Below are positions 18,039 through 26,690 of a stretch of DNA of 64,000 bases, piece by piece. Source of the DNA: Flavobacteriaceae bacterium (GTDB lineage Bacteria; Bacteroidota; Bacteroidia; Flavobacteriales; Flavobacteriaceae); the NCBI GenBank assembly GCA_002862645.1, contig PKDQ01000023.1, forward strand, positions 1 to 64,000, written 5' to 3'. The position numbers and the translations under genes were made by a program. How positions within the stretch are numbered: the stretch's first letter is position 1; every line of letters begins with the position of its first letter. The notes under the pieces are model-generated. The model had not been told where the DNA came from. It saw only the letters and a program-made list of their open reading frames with translations, and ran no database searches.

Positions 18039-18461
18039 TCACAACAAATAGGATGCTGCAAAGTTTTTACAATAGGCTTTAATTTCGTCTCGAGTTGCAG
18101 CAAAAGCTGCATGGATTTCATCTTCGTTTTCAGAAACAAGCTTCGATGGATCTGTAAAATTATGATGCCAGCGCTGTGCTTTTTCACTTGGGATATGGGG
18201 ACAGTTTTGTTGCGCATGATCACAAACTGTTATGATGTGATCAAAGGCGATTTCTGCATATTCATCTATATGGTTTGACGTGTTTTTGCTGATGTCAACA
18301 CCTGCTTCTTGCATGATGCTAACCGCCCTGGGGTTTAATCCATGGGTTTCAATGCCGGCACTGTAAACCGAGACATTTTGACCGCCAAAAAGCTGCATAT
18401 ACCCGTGTGCCATTTGACTTCTACATGAATTTCCAGTACAGAGAATTAAGATATTTATCAT
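18039..18461 (-). CDS. arsC: Thioredoxin-type arsenate reductase / low-molecular-weight phosphatase family
   Basis: 140-residue protein with the LMW-PTP signature Cys8-TGNSC-Arg14 (CX5R). A second redox pair, Cys79 and Cys86, is spaced as in the thioredoxin-coupled arsenate reductases, and the TDPS aspartate is present. These residues support reduction of arsenate to arsenite by a triple-cysteine relay. No arsenite efflux pump or ArsR repressor lies beside it, so the gene is isolated from an ars operon. A pure phosphatase role is possible but would not need Cys79/Cys86. Confidence 0.82.
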   Translation of the reverse strand: MINILILCTGNSCRSQMAHGYMQLFGGQNVSVYSAGIETHGLNPRAVSIMQEAGVDISKNTSNHIDEYAEIAFDHIITVCDHAQQNCPHIPSEKAQRWHHNFTDPSKLVSENEDEIHAAFAATRDEIKAYCKNFAASYLL

Positions 18462-18513
18462 AGTGTGCTAAATAACAGTTATTTCAACAATAAAAGGGTT
18501 TCTCAAAGTTAAA

Positions 18514-19464
18514 TTAACTTAAAAAATGGCCTCTATCTTTCAGTTGCTTTAGCTTAAATAGGATTACTTCGCTCAATCGCAGATGGCTTTGTGTGGTCCA
18601 ACCTGCAACATGCGGGGTGAAAATAACCTGATCACTTGCTGTTAAAAATGCCCAATCGTTAGACTGCGTCACACGTAAATCAAAAGCATTAGTTTCTACA
18701 TCAAGCACATCCAAGCAAGCTCCTTTTACTTTGTTGGCTTTTAGTCCTTTAACCAGGTGTTCAACAACCACTTGATTGCCACGTGCGGTATTGATAAGCC
18801 AAAATGGCTTTTTCATACTTTCAATAAATGCGTTGTTTACGTATTGCTGCGTAATCTCGTTCAGGGGGAGGTGAATGCTAATAACATCCGCTTGATCACA
18901 AATTGCTCTAAGCGGCACTTGGGTGGCATATTCATCTCCCATTTTATCTAGAATGTCGTAACACAAAACACGAACGTCAAAGCCAGCCAATTTACGCGCA
19001 AACTGCTTGCCGGTATGTCCATAGCCAATGATACCTATAGTTTTTCCGCCTAATTCTTCACCTCGATTTGCTTCTCTTTGCCACTTTCCTTTGCGTACTT
19101 CTTTGTCGCCTTGCGGTAATTTGTTCAGTAGGCTTAACAGCATGCCTAATGCGTGTTCGCCAACAGAAGGACTGTTGCCTTCTGGTGCAGCCACTACCTT
19201 AACGCCCATTGCTGCTGCTGCTTTGAGATCAATATTTTCCAAACCTGAACCTACACGCGCAATAAATTTTAAGTTTTTGGCTTTTTGTAAAAAGGGCTCG
19301 TCAATGGAGAATCTACTCCTAAGCACGATGCCGTGATATTGGGCAATGTCTTGAGCGATAGCTTCTTTTGAAGATAAGGTGTCTACAATATTTTCAAACC
19401 CCAAAACGGTCAATTGTTCTACGAGAATGGGATGGTTTTCGTCTAGGTGTAAAATACGCATCAT
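18514..19464 (-). CDS. D-isomer 2-hydroxyacid dehydrogenase (phosphoglycerate dehydrogenase-like)
   Basis: 316-residue NAD-dependent dehydrogenase. The Rossmann motif is GIIGYGHTG, the catalytic arginine sits in NTARGNQ, and the acid/base histidine is in TPHVAGWT. It lacks the C-terminal ACT domain of classical SerA, so it could make 3-phosphohydroxypyruvate for serine synthesis or act on another 2-hydroxyacid. The start (ATGATG) lies one base after the mgtE stop, indicating an operon rsmA-mgtE-dehydrogenase. Confidence 0.83.
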   Translation of the reverse strand: MMRILHLDENHPILVEQLTVLGFENIVDTLSSKEAIAQDIAQYHGIVLRSRFSIDEPFLQKAKNLKFIARVGSGLENIDLKAAAAMGVKVVAAPEGNSPSVGEHALGMLLSLLNKLPQGDKEVRKGKWQREANRGEELGGKTIGIIGYGHTGKQFARKLAGFDVRVLCYDILDKMGDEYATQVPLRAICDQADVISIHLPLNEITQQYVNNAFIESMKKPFWLINTARGNQVVVEHLVKGLKANKVKGACLDVLDVETNAFDLRVTQSNDWAFLTASDQVIFTPHVAGWTTQSHLRLSEVILFKLKQLKDRGHFLS

Positions 19465-19465
19465 G

Positions 19466-20824
19466 CTAAAAGCCTAAAATGACCTTGGCAATATAGAAGA
19501 ACAGAAAAATGCCAAAAATATCGTTGCTTGTCGTGATAAAAGGTCCCGTGGCAATGGCCGGATCAATATTATTACGATCTAGAATGATGGGCACAAAAGT
19601 TCCCACTAATGCCGAGACCACAATTACACATAACATAGACAAGGCAATGGTAAGGCTAACGGAAGTTTCAAGGCCTGTAAAATACCCAAATATGAGTAAG
19701 AGTGTACTCAGGGCAACTCCGTTTATAAGGCTAAGCCCCACTTCTTTTATCAATCGATTAAATAGACTTCCTTTAACAATATCATTTGCTAAACCTTGTA
19801 CAATAATGGCCGATGATTGTACTCCAACATTCCCTGCCATTGCCGCTATTAGGGGCGTAAAGAAGAAAAGGGTTTTGTAGGATGGGTGCTGCATTACTTG
19901 CTCAAAGCCTTCTAAAATGAACACACTGCCCAAACCGCCAATAAGGCCTAAAATCAACCATGGCAAACGCGCTCGTGTTAGTTCAACTATGCTGTCATCA
20001 GCTTCAACGTCAGAGGCAATACCAGCTGCCAACTGGTAGTCTTTGTCTGCTTCATATTTGATGAAATCTACAATATCATCAATTGTAATTCTGCCGAGTA
20101 ATTTTTTTTCATCGTCTACAACGGGAACCGCTTCCAAATCGTATTTAGCCATAAGCTTGGCAACTTCTTCGCCTTGTTCGCTGATATTGACGTAATCAAC
20201 TTTAGGAATAAAAACGCTTTTGGCCTTGGCCTTTTCATTTGCGGTAAGTAAATCTTTTAGGGACAGACGTCCTATTAGAACATTTTCATCGTCAACCACA
20301 TAAATCGAATGTACTCTTTTGACTTCTGATGCTTGTGTTCGCATCTCGCGTACACATTTTGTAATCGACCAATTTTCATTGACCTTGACCAATTCTTTTG
20401 CCATCAATCCACCTGCTGAGTCTTCGTCATAGGTAAGTAGTTCTTGGATATCTTGAACCCGCTCTTCGTCTTCTATTTGTGCAATTACTTCGGCCTGTCG
20501 TTTTTCGGGAAGCTCTGCAATCAAATCAACGGCATCATCGGTATCGAGCTCCTCTACCTCCTCAGCAATTTCCTTAACCGAAAGCAATTCAAGTATGGAC
20601 TCTCGAATATCTTCGTCTACTTCTGTTAATACGTCTGAGGTTTTTTCAGAATCGAGCAGTTTGATTAAATAAATTCCCTCATCAATTGAGAGTTCATCAA
20701 CAATCTCGGCTAAATCGGCATAGTGGTATTCACCAGCCCGCTTTTTTAGTGCATTGGCATTGCGCTGCTCAATATCGCTTTTGAATTGCGATAGGATTTC
20801 GTCATTGAGTTGAAAAGGTGTCAT
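19466..20824 (-). CDS. mgtE: Magnesium transporter MgtE
   Basis: 452-residue Mg2+ channel. It has the MgtE N domain (residues about 20-130, with [16 protein letters not shown]), then a CBS-domain pair (about 135-260, [20 protein letters not shown] and [12 protein letters not shown]). Five transmembrane segments follow (about 285-450), carrying the conserved pore segments [13 protein letters not shown] and [12 protein letters not shown]. The cytosolic domains close the pore when Mg2+ is high. The start overlaps the end of rsmA by 23 bases. Confidence 0.95.
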   Translation of the reverse strand: MTPFQLNDEILSQFKSDIEQRNANALKKRAGEYHYADLAEIVDELSIDEGIYLIKLLDSEKTSDVLTEVDEDIRESILELLSVKEIAEEVEELDTDDAVDLIAELPEKRQAEVIAQIEDEERVQDIQELLTYDEDSAGGLMAKELVKVNENWSITKCVREMRTQASEVKRVHSIYVVDDENVLIGRLSLKDLLTANEKAKAKSVFIPKVDYVNISEQGEEVAKLMAKYDLEAVPVVDDEKKLLGRITIDDIVDFIKYEADKDYQLAAGIASDVEADDSIVELTRARLPWLILGLIGGLGSVFILEGFEQVMQHPSYKTLFFFTPLIAAMAGNVGVQSSAIIVQGLANDIVKGSLFNRLIKEVGLSLINGVALSTLLLIFGYFTGLETSVSLTIALSMLCVIVVSALVGTFVPIILDRNNIDPAIATGPFITTSNDIFGIFLFFYIAKVILGF

Positions 20825-21584
20825 CAGCTATTTTTTGTGTCAACAATATAAATTCCGATACACCCAAGCGTTCTGGGCGTTCATCAAAGATACTATCTTC
20901 TTTTAAACTTGCCGAAAGCCCAAAGGATTTTAGGCTATTTCGCAAGGTTTTTCGCCGTTGTTGAAAGGCTGTTTTGACCACCCTAAAAAAGAGTTTGTCA
21001 TCACAGGGCAATGCATAGTCTGATTTGCGCTTCAATCGGATAATAGCAGAAGCTACTTTTGGGGGTGGTTCAAAAACAAATCGCGACACATTAAACAAGT
21101 ATTCTGTCTCGTAGAAAGCCTGGGTTAATACCGATAAAATCCCATAGGCTTTACTACCCGGTTTTTCACAGATGCGCGCTGCAACCTCTTTTTGAAACAT
21201 GCCCGCAAATTCGGGTACTCGTGTTCTTTGTTCAATTACCCGAAATAAAATTTGACTGGAAATATTATATGGAAAGTTTCCAATAACAGCTAGCTGCGTA
21301 TCAAATTGATCGGCAAGGGATATTTTTAAAAAATCACCCTCCAAGATTCGATCTTCTAATTGGCTGAAATGCGTCTTGAGGTAGCTAACGGATTCGGGAT
21401 CAATTTCAATTACGTGCGTGGTAAATGGTTTTTCCAGCAGGTATTGGGTAAGTACGCCCATTCCTGGACCAACTTCGAGCACATTATCAAAACCCACTCC
21501 AGACAGAGTATTGGCAATGTTTTGCGCAATGTTTAGGTCGGTTAAAAAGTGCTGTCCGAGGTATTTTTTTGGGCGAACACTCAT
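20802..21584 (-). CDS. rsmA: 16S rRNA (adenine1518/1519-N6,N6)-dimethyltransferase
   Basis: 260-residue KsgA/RsmA, which dimethylates two adjacent adenines in helix 45 of 16S rRNA. SAM-binding motif I ([11 protein letters not shown]) and the catalytic [11 protein letters not shown] are present; the N terminus [11 protein letters not shown] is characteristic. A longer open frame reaches 21692, but the ATG at 21584 gives the usual family start and overlaps the upstream stop as ATGA. Member of the serS-DUF4286-rsmA-mgtE run. Confidence 0.94.
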   Translation of the reverse strand: MSVRPKKYLGQHFLTDLNIAQNIANTLSGVGFDNVLEVGPGMGVLTQYLLEKPFTTHVIEIDPESVSYLKTHFSQLEDRILEGDFLKISLADQFDTQLAVIGNFPYNISSQILFRVIEQRTRVPEFAGMFQKEVAARICEKPGSKAYGILSVLTQAFYETEYLFNVSRFVFEPPPKVASAIIRLKRKSDYALPCDDKLFFRVVKTAFQQRRKTLRNSLKSFGLSASLKEDSIFDERPERLGVSEFILLTQKIADDTFSTQ

Positions 21585-21898
21585 GTGTATGACTTCAAAA
21601 ACTCTAACCGACTTGCAAAAGCCACCCAATCTTGAGGAAAAACACGATATAGTTTTTGCAATACCAGTTGATGGCCAATTTCTTTTACCCAACGCAAATG
21701 CTCAGGCTCTGGGCAATAGAATTGCATACTAAAGGTGGTTCCTTTAACAGGCTCAACCCCATCTACAAACTCAACACGCAACAAGTCTATTTGTTGTACG
21801 TTTTTGGCAATCTCGGGCAGTAACTCTTTATCAACGTGCGTTGCCCAATCTTTTTCAATATTGGGCTCAACGATAAAGGTGATGTTATAAATCTGCAT
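21581..21898 (-). CDS. DUF4286 family protein
   Basis: 105-residue protein of the small Bacteroidota family DUF4286 ([18 protein letters not shown]...). It has a ferredoxin-like alpha/beta pattern and no known function. The frame opens further upstream inside serS, but the ATG at 21898, one base after the serS stop, is the expected start. Its stop overlaps the rsmA start (ATGA), so it is translated between serS and rsmA in one transcript. That suggests a translation-related role (inference). Confidence 0.75.
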   Translation of the reverse strand: MQIYNITFIVEPNIEKDWATHVDKELLPEIAKNVQQIDLLRVEFVDGVEPVKGTTFSMQFYCPEPEHLRWVKEIGHQLVLQKLYRVFPQDWVAFASRLEFLKSYT

Positions 21899-21899
21899 A

Positions 21900-23171
21900 T
21901 CAGTTGATGATGTCAAACCCAGTGTAGGGTACAAGTGCTTTCGGTATATGTATGCCATCATGCTTTTGATGGTTTTCCAACAGTCCTGCTACAATACGCG
22001 GTAGGGCAAGGGCACTTCCGTTGAGTGTATGCGCCAGTTGCTTTTTACCATCTTTCCCTTTATAGCGTAGCTTTAATCTATTGGCTTGAAAGGATTCAAA
22101 ATTAGATACAGAGCTCACTTCCAGCCAGCGATTTTGCGCTGCAGAAAACACCTCAAAATCATATGTTAAGGCAGCAGTAAAACCTAGGTCCCCCCCACAA
22201 AGGCGTAGTATGCGATAAGGCAAATCCAAGGAAGCCAAAAGTGTTCCTACATGATCTACCATTTCGTCAAAGGCAGCATAAGATTTATCAGGATGTGATA
22301 TACGTACCACTTCAACTTTGTCAAACTGGTGCAGGCGGTTAAGTCCGCGTACATGTGCGCCATAGCTTCCTGCCTCACGTCTAAAACACGGGGTATAGGC
22401 TGTGAGTTTAACAGGTAATGCATCTTCATGGATTAAGCTGTCACGGTATAGGTTTGTTACGGGCACTTCGGCAGTTGGGATTAGGTATAAGTCATCCTCT
22501 GTAATGTGATACATTTGCCCTTCTTTATCGGGTAATTGCCCAGTACCTAAGCCAGAGGATTCATTTACCAAATGGGGTACTTGAACTTCCCCATAGCCAG
22601 CAGCTGTATTAAAATCTAAGAAATAATTGATTAGTGCACGTTGTAGTTTGGCACCCTTTCCCGTATAAACGGGAAACCCAGCGCCTGTGATTTTTGCACC
22701 TAATTCAAAGTCAATAAGCTTGTATTTTTTTGCCAATTCCCAATGTGGCAATGCCGCATCGCCTAAGGTTGGGATATTTCCTTTTTGAAGAACTTCTTCG
22801 TTGTCTTGATCAGAGCTACCACTTGGAACACTTGGGTGCGGAATGTTGGGCAGCTGATAGAGTACTTCTTGTAACTGGTTAGAGACTTCTTGTAAGGTGT
22901 CTTGAAGTTCTTTTGAGCTGGCCTTAAGTGCAGCAGAATTTTGTTTTTTAGCAGTTGCTTCTTCGCTAGCCCCTTGTTTGAATAGCTGTCCAATTTCTTT
23001 GGCAATGGCATTGGCTTGTGCTAGGGTTTGGTCAAGTGTTGCTTGGGTAGCACGTCGTTTTTCGTCCAAGGAAAGCAATGTCGTTAATTGAGGCGCCGCA
23101 TCGATGTTGCGTTTTTGCAACCCAGCCACCACTTGGTCAAAATGTTCACGAACGTGTGCAGGAATCAGCAT
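21900..23171 (-). CDS. serS: Seryl-tRNA synthetase
   Basis: 423-residue class II synthetase. An N-terminal coiled-coil arm (about 28-105, rich in Lys, Glu, Gln) binds the long variable arm of tRNA-Ser. The catalytic part has LIPTAEVPVTNLY (motif-1 region), TPCFRREAGSYG (motif 2) and GSALALPRIVAGLLEN (motif 3). A TACCTTTG element on the minus strand (23186-23193) lies 14 bases upstream, inside the end of ribF, so serS may have its own promoter besides read-through from ribF. Confidence 0.95.
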   Translation of the reverse strand: MLIPAHVREHFDQVVAGLQKRNIDAAPQLTTLLSLDEKRRATQATLDQTLAQANAIAKEIGQLFKQGASEEATAKKQNSAALKASSKELQDTLQEVSNQLQEVLYQLPNIPHPSVPSGSSDQDNEEVLQKGNIPTLGDAALPHWELAKKYKLIDFELGAKITGAGFPVYTGKGAKLQRALINYFLDFNTAAGYGEVQVPHLVNESSGLGTGQLPDKEGQMYHITEDDLYLIPTAEVPVTNLYRDSLIHEDALPVKLTAYTPCFRREAGSYGAHVRGLNRLHQFDKVEVVRISHPDKSYAAFDEMVDHVGTLLASLDLPYRILRLCGGDLGFTAALTYDFEVFSAAQNRWLEVSSVSNFESFQANRLKLRYKGKDGKKQLAHTLNGSALALPRIVAGLLENHQKHDGIHIPKALVPYTGFDIIN

Positions 23172-23182
23172 AATCGTATTTT

Positions 23183-24118
23183 TTACAAAGGTAAAGTTTT
23201 GTACTCAGTCAGAATAAAATCCTTGTCTTTTTCCAACTGTAGTTGTAAGTCTGCCATAGAATCAAATTTTACTTCGTCTCTAACTCGATCCATTAAAGCC
23301 ACTTGCAGCCGTTGGTCATACACGTTGCCAGACCAATTGATGATGTGCAGTTCTATGCTTTGCTGTTGGCCGTTTACTGTGGGATTTGTACCAATATTCA
23401 TCATCCCCAAATACCATTTGTTTGCGATGTTCACTTGCGCGGTGTAAACCCCTTCTTTAGGGATGATTTTATATCGATTTTCCACCGAGATGTTGGCTGT
23501 TGGAAACCCAATGGTTCTCCCTTTTTTGTGTCCTTTAACCACAGTGCCTGTGAGCATAAAGGGGTGGCCCAAATAGGCGTTTGCCGTTGTGATCTCGCCT
23601 GCGGATAAAGCCATCCTAATTTTGGTTGAGCTTATGGAAATATTATCCAATTGCTGGGGATTGATTTGGGTAACGCCAAAATCATATATATTTCCGAAAT
23701 GCTCGAGGTCATCTACAGCAGCTGCGCGGTTTTTTCCAAAGCGGTGGTTGTGGCCAATGACAATTTCTTTGGTATTGAGCAGTTTGAGTAGCATGGCTTC
23801 AACGTATGCCGCAGCACTCAATTGTGAAAAGCTTTTGGTAAAAGGATGCACCACTACATGGTTTAGGCCATGGCGCCCTAGAGTCGCAGCACGTTCTTCT
23901 AATGTTTGAATAAGCGGCATAGGCGCGTTGGGCTGAAGTACTTTCCTAGGATGTGGATCAAATGTCAATAACACCGATGCAAGCCCTGATTTTTTTGCTT
24001 TCTCAACCACCTGCGTAATGATTTCTTGATGTCCTAAGTGTACGCCGTCAAAAGTACCCACGGTAACTATGGTTTTTTTTGAAGTTGTAAACGTAGCGCT
24101 GTTTCTAATGATACTCAT
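23183..24118 (-). CDS. ribF: Bifunctional riboflavin kinase / FAD synthetase
   Basis: 311-residue RibF that makes FMN and then FAD from riboflavin. The N-terminal FAD-synthetase (nucleotidyltransferase) domain shows VGTFDGVHLGHQ and the VIGHNHRFG segment. The C-terminal riboflavin kinase domain shows GHKKGRTIGFPTANI and PKEGVYTAQV. The start overlaps the pth stop by 4 bases (ATGA-type coupling), and serS begins 11 bases after its stop. Confidence 0.95.
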   Translation of the reverse strand: MSIIRNSATFTTSKKTIVTVGTFDGVHLGHQEIITQVVEKAKKSGLASVLLTFDPHPRKVLQPNAPMPLIQTLEERAATLGRHGLNHVVVHPFTKSFSQLSAAAYVEAMLLKLLNTKEIVIGHNHRFGKNRAAAVDDLEHFGNIYDFGVTQINPQQLDNISISSTKIRMALSAGEITTANAYLGHPFMLTGTVVKGHKKGRTIGFPTANISVENRYKIIPKEGVYTAQVNIANKWYLGMMNIGTNPTVNGQQQSIELHIINWSGNVYDQRLQVALMDRVRDEVKFDSMADLQLQLEKDKDFILTEYKTLPL

Positions 24119-24747
24119 GCGGAGTCTAGGGCGTTTCCATTAAACGTATTCATGGCATTTGACGCACCATCTCCCACAAAAGACAAACTTGCCTGTGCTG
24201 CTTTGTCTAGACCAAAAGGGAGTAAGTTGGCCTCGTCTTTTGCCCATGGTTGCAGAACAAAATCAACTTGCTTACCCCTGCCAAAGGCTGAGCCAATTCC
24301 AAAACGCAGTCTTGCATAGGCTATTGTATTTAGTTGGTCACAAACATCTTGTAGACCATTGTGCCCTCCTGCAGATCCTTTTTGTCGCATTCTCAAGGTT
24401 CCGAAGTCCAAGTGGATGTCGTCTGTAATGACCAATATATTTTTTAGGGGAATGTTCTTTTGTTTCATCCAGTAGCGTACGGCTTTACCGCTTCTATTCA
24501 TAAAGGTACTGGGCTTTAATAGGTAAACTGTTTTTCCTTTATGCCTAAAATGGGCTAGGTCGCCTAGGCGGAGGGTTTCGAAAGGTACTTCCTTTTGCTT
24601 TGCTAATTCGTCGAGCACCTCAAATCCGATATTATGTCGGGTACCGCTGTATTCGGGACCTATATTACCCAAACCAACAAGCATAAAAGATTTCATAGCC
24701 GTTTCATTTTTTTTGGCTGATGAAAAAAAAGGAATGCGAAGTTTCAT
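24115..24747 (-). CDS. pth: Peptidyl-tRNA hydrolase
   Basis: About 200-residue Pth that releases peptides from drop-off peptidyl-tRNA. The conserved core VGLGNIGPEYSGTRHNIGF contains the catalytic His and Asn, followed by PSTFMNRSGKAV and the DDIHLDFG and GSAGGHNGLQ segments. The frame starts at 24747 with a basic 17-residue extension. A start at the internal ATG just before KSFMLVGLGN (24696) would match the usual length. Sits upstream of, and coupled to, ribF. Confidence 0.93.
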   Translation of the reverse strand: MKLRIPFFSSAKKNETAMKSFMLVGLGNIGPEYSGTRHNIGFEVLDELAKQKEVPFETLRLGDLAHFRHKGKTVYLLKPSTFMNRSGKAVRYWMKQKNIPLKNILVITDDIHLDFGTLRMRQKGSAGGHNGLQDVCDQLNTIAYARLRFGIGSAFGRGKQVDFVLQPWAKDEANLLPFGLDKAAQASLSFVGDGASNAMNTFNGNALDSA

Positions 24748-24756
24748 CAGTGTAAA

Positions 24757-24795
24757 AATAAAAAAAGCATCCCAGTGTTTCGTAAGATGCTTTAT
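24757..24795 (-). terminator. Rho-independent terminator after rplY
   Basis: Inverted repeat GATGCTTT (24786-24793) and AAAGCATC (24764-24771) with a 14-base loop. Read on the minus strand it is followed by a run of T from 24763 down. It lies 21 bases past the rplY stop and separates prs-rplY from pth-ribF. Confidence 0.75.
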
Positions 24796-24815
24796 AAAAT
24801 TGATTTATTTTAATT

Positions 24816-25460
24816 CTATTCTTCAGCAGAAGCGCCTTCTTCAGTACTTCCTTCAGCACCTTGCTCAGCTCCTTCTTCAGCACCTTCCACTTCATCTTCG
24901 ATTTTAAGTGAAACTCTGGAAGTACGTACTTGACATACAACGGTGTTGTCTGGGTGTAAGAATTTAAATTTTTCATCAGCAACTTCTGTAACATACAACT
25001 TGTCTCCAAGCTCAAGTTCAGAAATATCTGCTTCGATTTCGTCAGGCAAATTGGCTGGTAAAGCCCGAACTTTTAGCTTACGCTTGTTACGACTTAATAC
25101 CCCACCTGAGTTAAGTACACCTGGCGCTGCTCCTCTAATCACAACAGGAATATTCATAGAAACTTCCTTGTCGTCAAATAATTGATAAAAGTCGATGTGT
25201 AAAATTTTATCAGATACAGGATGAAACTGAATGTCCTGCAAAATGGCATTAAACGTTCCGTTATCGCCTAGGTCGATAACCACCGTATGCGCATTAGGTG
25301 TATATACTAGCTTGGCAAACGCTCTTTCGTCTGCAGCAAAGTGCACTGGCGTTTCCCCTCCGTATAATACGCAAGGAACCTCTCCAGCATTACGTAGGGC
25401 TTTGGTAGCTACCTTGCCCACGCTTTCTCTTTCAGATCCGTTGATGGTAATTGATTTCAT
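24816..25460 (-). CDS. rplY: 50S ribosomal protein L25 (CTC form)
   Basis: 214-residue long-form L25/general stress protein CTC that binds 5S rRNA. The N-terminal L25 domain (about 1-90, with [16 protein letters not shown] and LHIDFYQL) is followed by the TL5/CTC C-terminal beta domain (about 95-180). An acidic tail rich in Glu, Ala and Gly (about 185-214) ends the protein. It begins 12 bases after the prs stop and shares its transcript. Confidence 0.93.
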   Translation of the reverse strand: MKSITINGSERESVGKVATKALRNAGEVPCVLYGGETPVHFAADERAFAKLVYTPNAHTVVIDLGDNGTFNAILQDIQFHPVSDKILHIDFYQLFDDKEVSMNIPVVIRGAAPGVLNSGGVLSRNKRKLKVRALPANLPDEIEADISELELGDKLYVTEVADEKFKFLHPDNTVVCQVRTSRVSLKIEDEVEGAEEGAEQGAEGSTEEGASAEE

Positions 25461-25472
25461 ATTTTTTGTTTA

Positions 25473-26414
25473 TTACATGATAAATTTGCTTGAGATAGAC
25501 TCGTTGTGGTGTACATTATACATCACATCAGCAAACAATTGAGCACAGCTCAATACTTTAATTTTTTTACTCTTTTTCGCAAGTGGTATAGAGTTGGTTA
25601 CGATGAGTTCAGATAATTGTGATGCTTCAACACGTTCGTAAGCTTCACCTGAAAGTAGGGGGTGTGTACAGACAGCACGTACGCTCTTGGCGCCACGTTC
25701 CATCATAAGATCGGCAGCACGCGTAAGTGTTCCTGCGGTATCGACCATGTCATCTACCAATACAACATTTTTACCTTTCACATCTCCAATGAGCTCCATA
25801 TGCGAAATGATGTTGGCTTTTTTGCGTTGTTTGTAGCAGATAACAACATCGCTTTCTAAAAACCGTGAATAAGCATATGCTCTTTTCGAACCGCCCATAT
25901 CTGGTGAAGCTATGGTAAGGTCGTCAAGAGTTAGTGACTTGAGGTAAGGTAAAAACAATGAGGATGCAAATAAATGATCTACGGGTTTTTCAAAGAACCC
26001 TTGGATTTGATCGGCGTGCAAATCCATGGTGATGATGCGTGTAGCACCAGCTGTTTCTAACAATTTGGCTACTAACTTTGCGCCTATCGGAACTCTTGGC
26101 TTGTCTTTGCGGTCTTGTCTTGCCCAACCAAAATAAGGCATTACGGCAGTAATATGTCGTGCTGAAGCGCGTTTTGCGGCATCCAACATAAGTAACATTT
26201 CCATCAAATTATCTGAAGTGGGATTGGTGGAACCTATTATAAAGATACGTGATCCACGAACCGATTCTTCGAAAGAAGGTTGGTATTCACCATCGCTATA
26301 GCGGGTAAATAATACATTGCCTATGGGGATGCCGTATTGTTTAGCAATTTCCTTTCCTAGGACTTGAGTTTGCGAGCACGCAAATATCTTAGATTCGATG
26401 GTTGTTTTTCCCAT
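25473..26414 (-). CDS. prs: Ribose-phosphate pyrophosphokinase
   Basis: 313-residue PRPP synthetase, which supplies PRPP for nucleotide, histidine and tryptophan synthesis. The PRPP-binding loop VVLVDDMVDTAGTL, the flexible-loop region SDVVICYKQR and the DLHADQIQGFF segment are present. The frame extends upstream to 26492, but the ATG at 26414 gives the standard N terminus and length and sits just downstream of a TACATTTG promoter element. First gene of the prs-rplY operon. Confidence 0.95.
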   Translation of the reverse strand: MGKTTIESKIFACSQTQVLGKEIAKQYGIPIGNVLFTRYSDGEYQPSFEESVRGSRIFIIGSTNPTSDNLMEMLLMLDAAKRASARHITAVMPYFGWARQDRKDKPRVPIGAKLVAKLLETAGATRIITMDLHADQIQGFFEKPVDHLFASSLFLPYLKSLTLDDLTIASPDMGGSKRAYAYSRFLESDVVICYKQRKKANIISHMELIGDVKGKNVVLVDDMVDTAGTLTRAADLMMERGAKSVRAVCTHPLLSGEAYERVEASQLSELIVTNSIPLAKKSKKIKVLSCAQLFADVMYNVHHNESISSKFIM

Positions 26415-26423
26415 AGTTTTTTG

Positions 26424-26460
26424 TGCGGGCTGCAAATGTAGGAATTTATTTGAGCCCGCA
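26424..26460 (-). promoter_or_regulatory. prs promoter flanked by an 8-bp inverted repeat
   Basis: The minus-strand element TACATTTG (26433-26440) lies between perfect inverted repeats TGCGGGCT (26424-26431) and AGCCCGCA (26453-26460). The arms are 21 bases apart and GC-rich in an AT-rich region. The arrangement fits an operator around the minus-7 element; the spacing is too long for a tight terminator. Function is not known. Confidence 0.45.
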
Positions 26461-26481
26461 TAAATGCTTGGCCGTTTTTTC

Positions 26482-26513
26482 TTGGCAAGCATTAAAAATA
26501 TTGGCTACATTTA
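26482..26513 (+). promoter_or_regulatory. Predicted promoter of tRNA-Leu(CAA)
   Basis: TTG at 26482-26484, a 21-base spacer, then TACATTTA (26506-26513), one base from TAnnTTTG and 10 bases before the mature tRNA end. Confidence 0.5.
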
Positions 26514-26523
26514 CCTCCCTTAA

Positions 26524-26605
26524 GCCTCGGTGGCGGAATTGGTAGACGCGCCGGATTCAAAATCCGGTTCTGCAAGGAGTGTGGGTTCGATTCCCACCCG
26601 AGGTA
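26524..26605 (+). tRNA. tRNA-Leu (anticodon CAA)
   Basis: 82-nt class II tRNA. The acceptor GCCTCGG pairs with CCGAGGT (last pair G-U). The anticodon stem CCGGA/TCCGG encloses loop TTCAAAA, giving anticodon CAA for UUG codons. A long variable arm and the T-arm GTGGG-TTCGATT-CCCAC follow. The 3' CCA is not encoded. A terminator follows at once. Confidence 0.96.
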
Positions 26606-26608
26606 CTT

Positions 26609-26636
26609 AGCCCAGCATAACGTTGGGCTTTTTTAT
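26609..26636 (+). terminator. Rho-independent terminator after tRNA-Leu(CAA)
   Basis: Stem AGCCCA (26609-26614) and TGGGCT (26624-26629) with a 9-base loop, followed by a T run. Confidence 0.75.
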
Positions 26637-26690
26637 TTCAATCCTGGCCTGAGTTTGGCTAAGGCGCGCCTGAACAACTATTCTGTGCAG

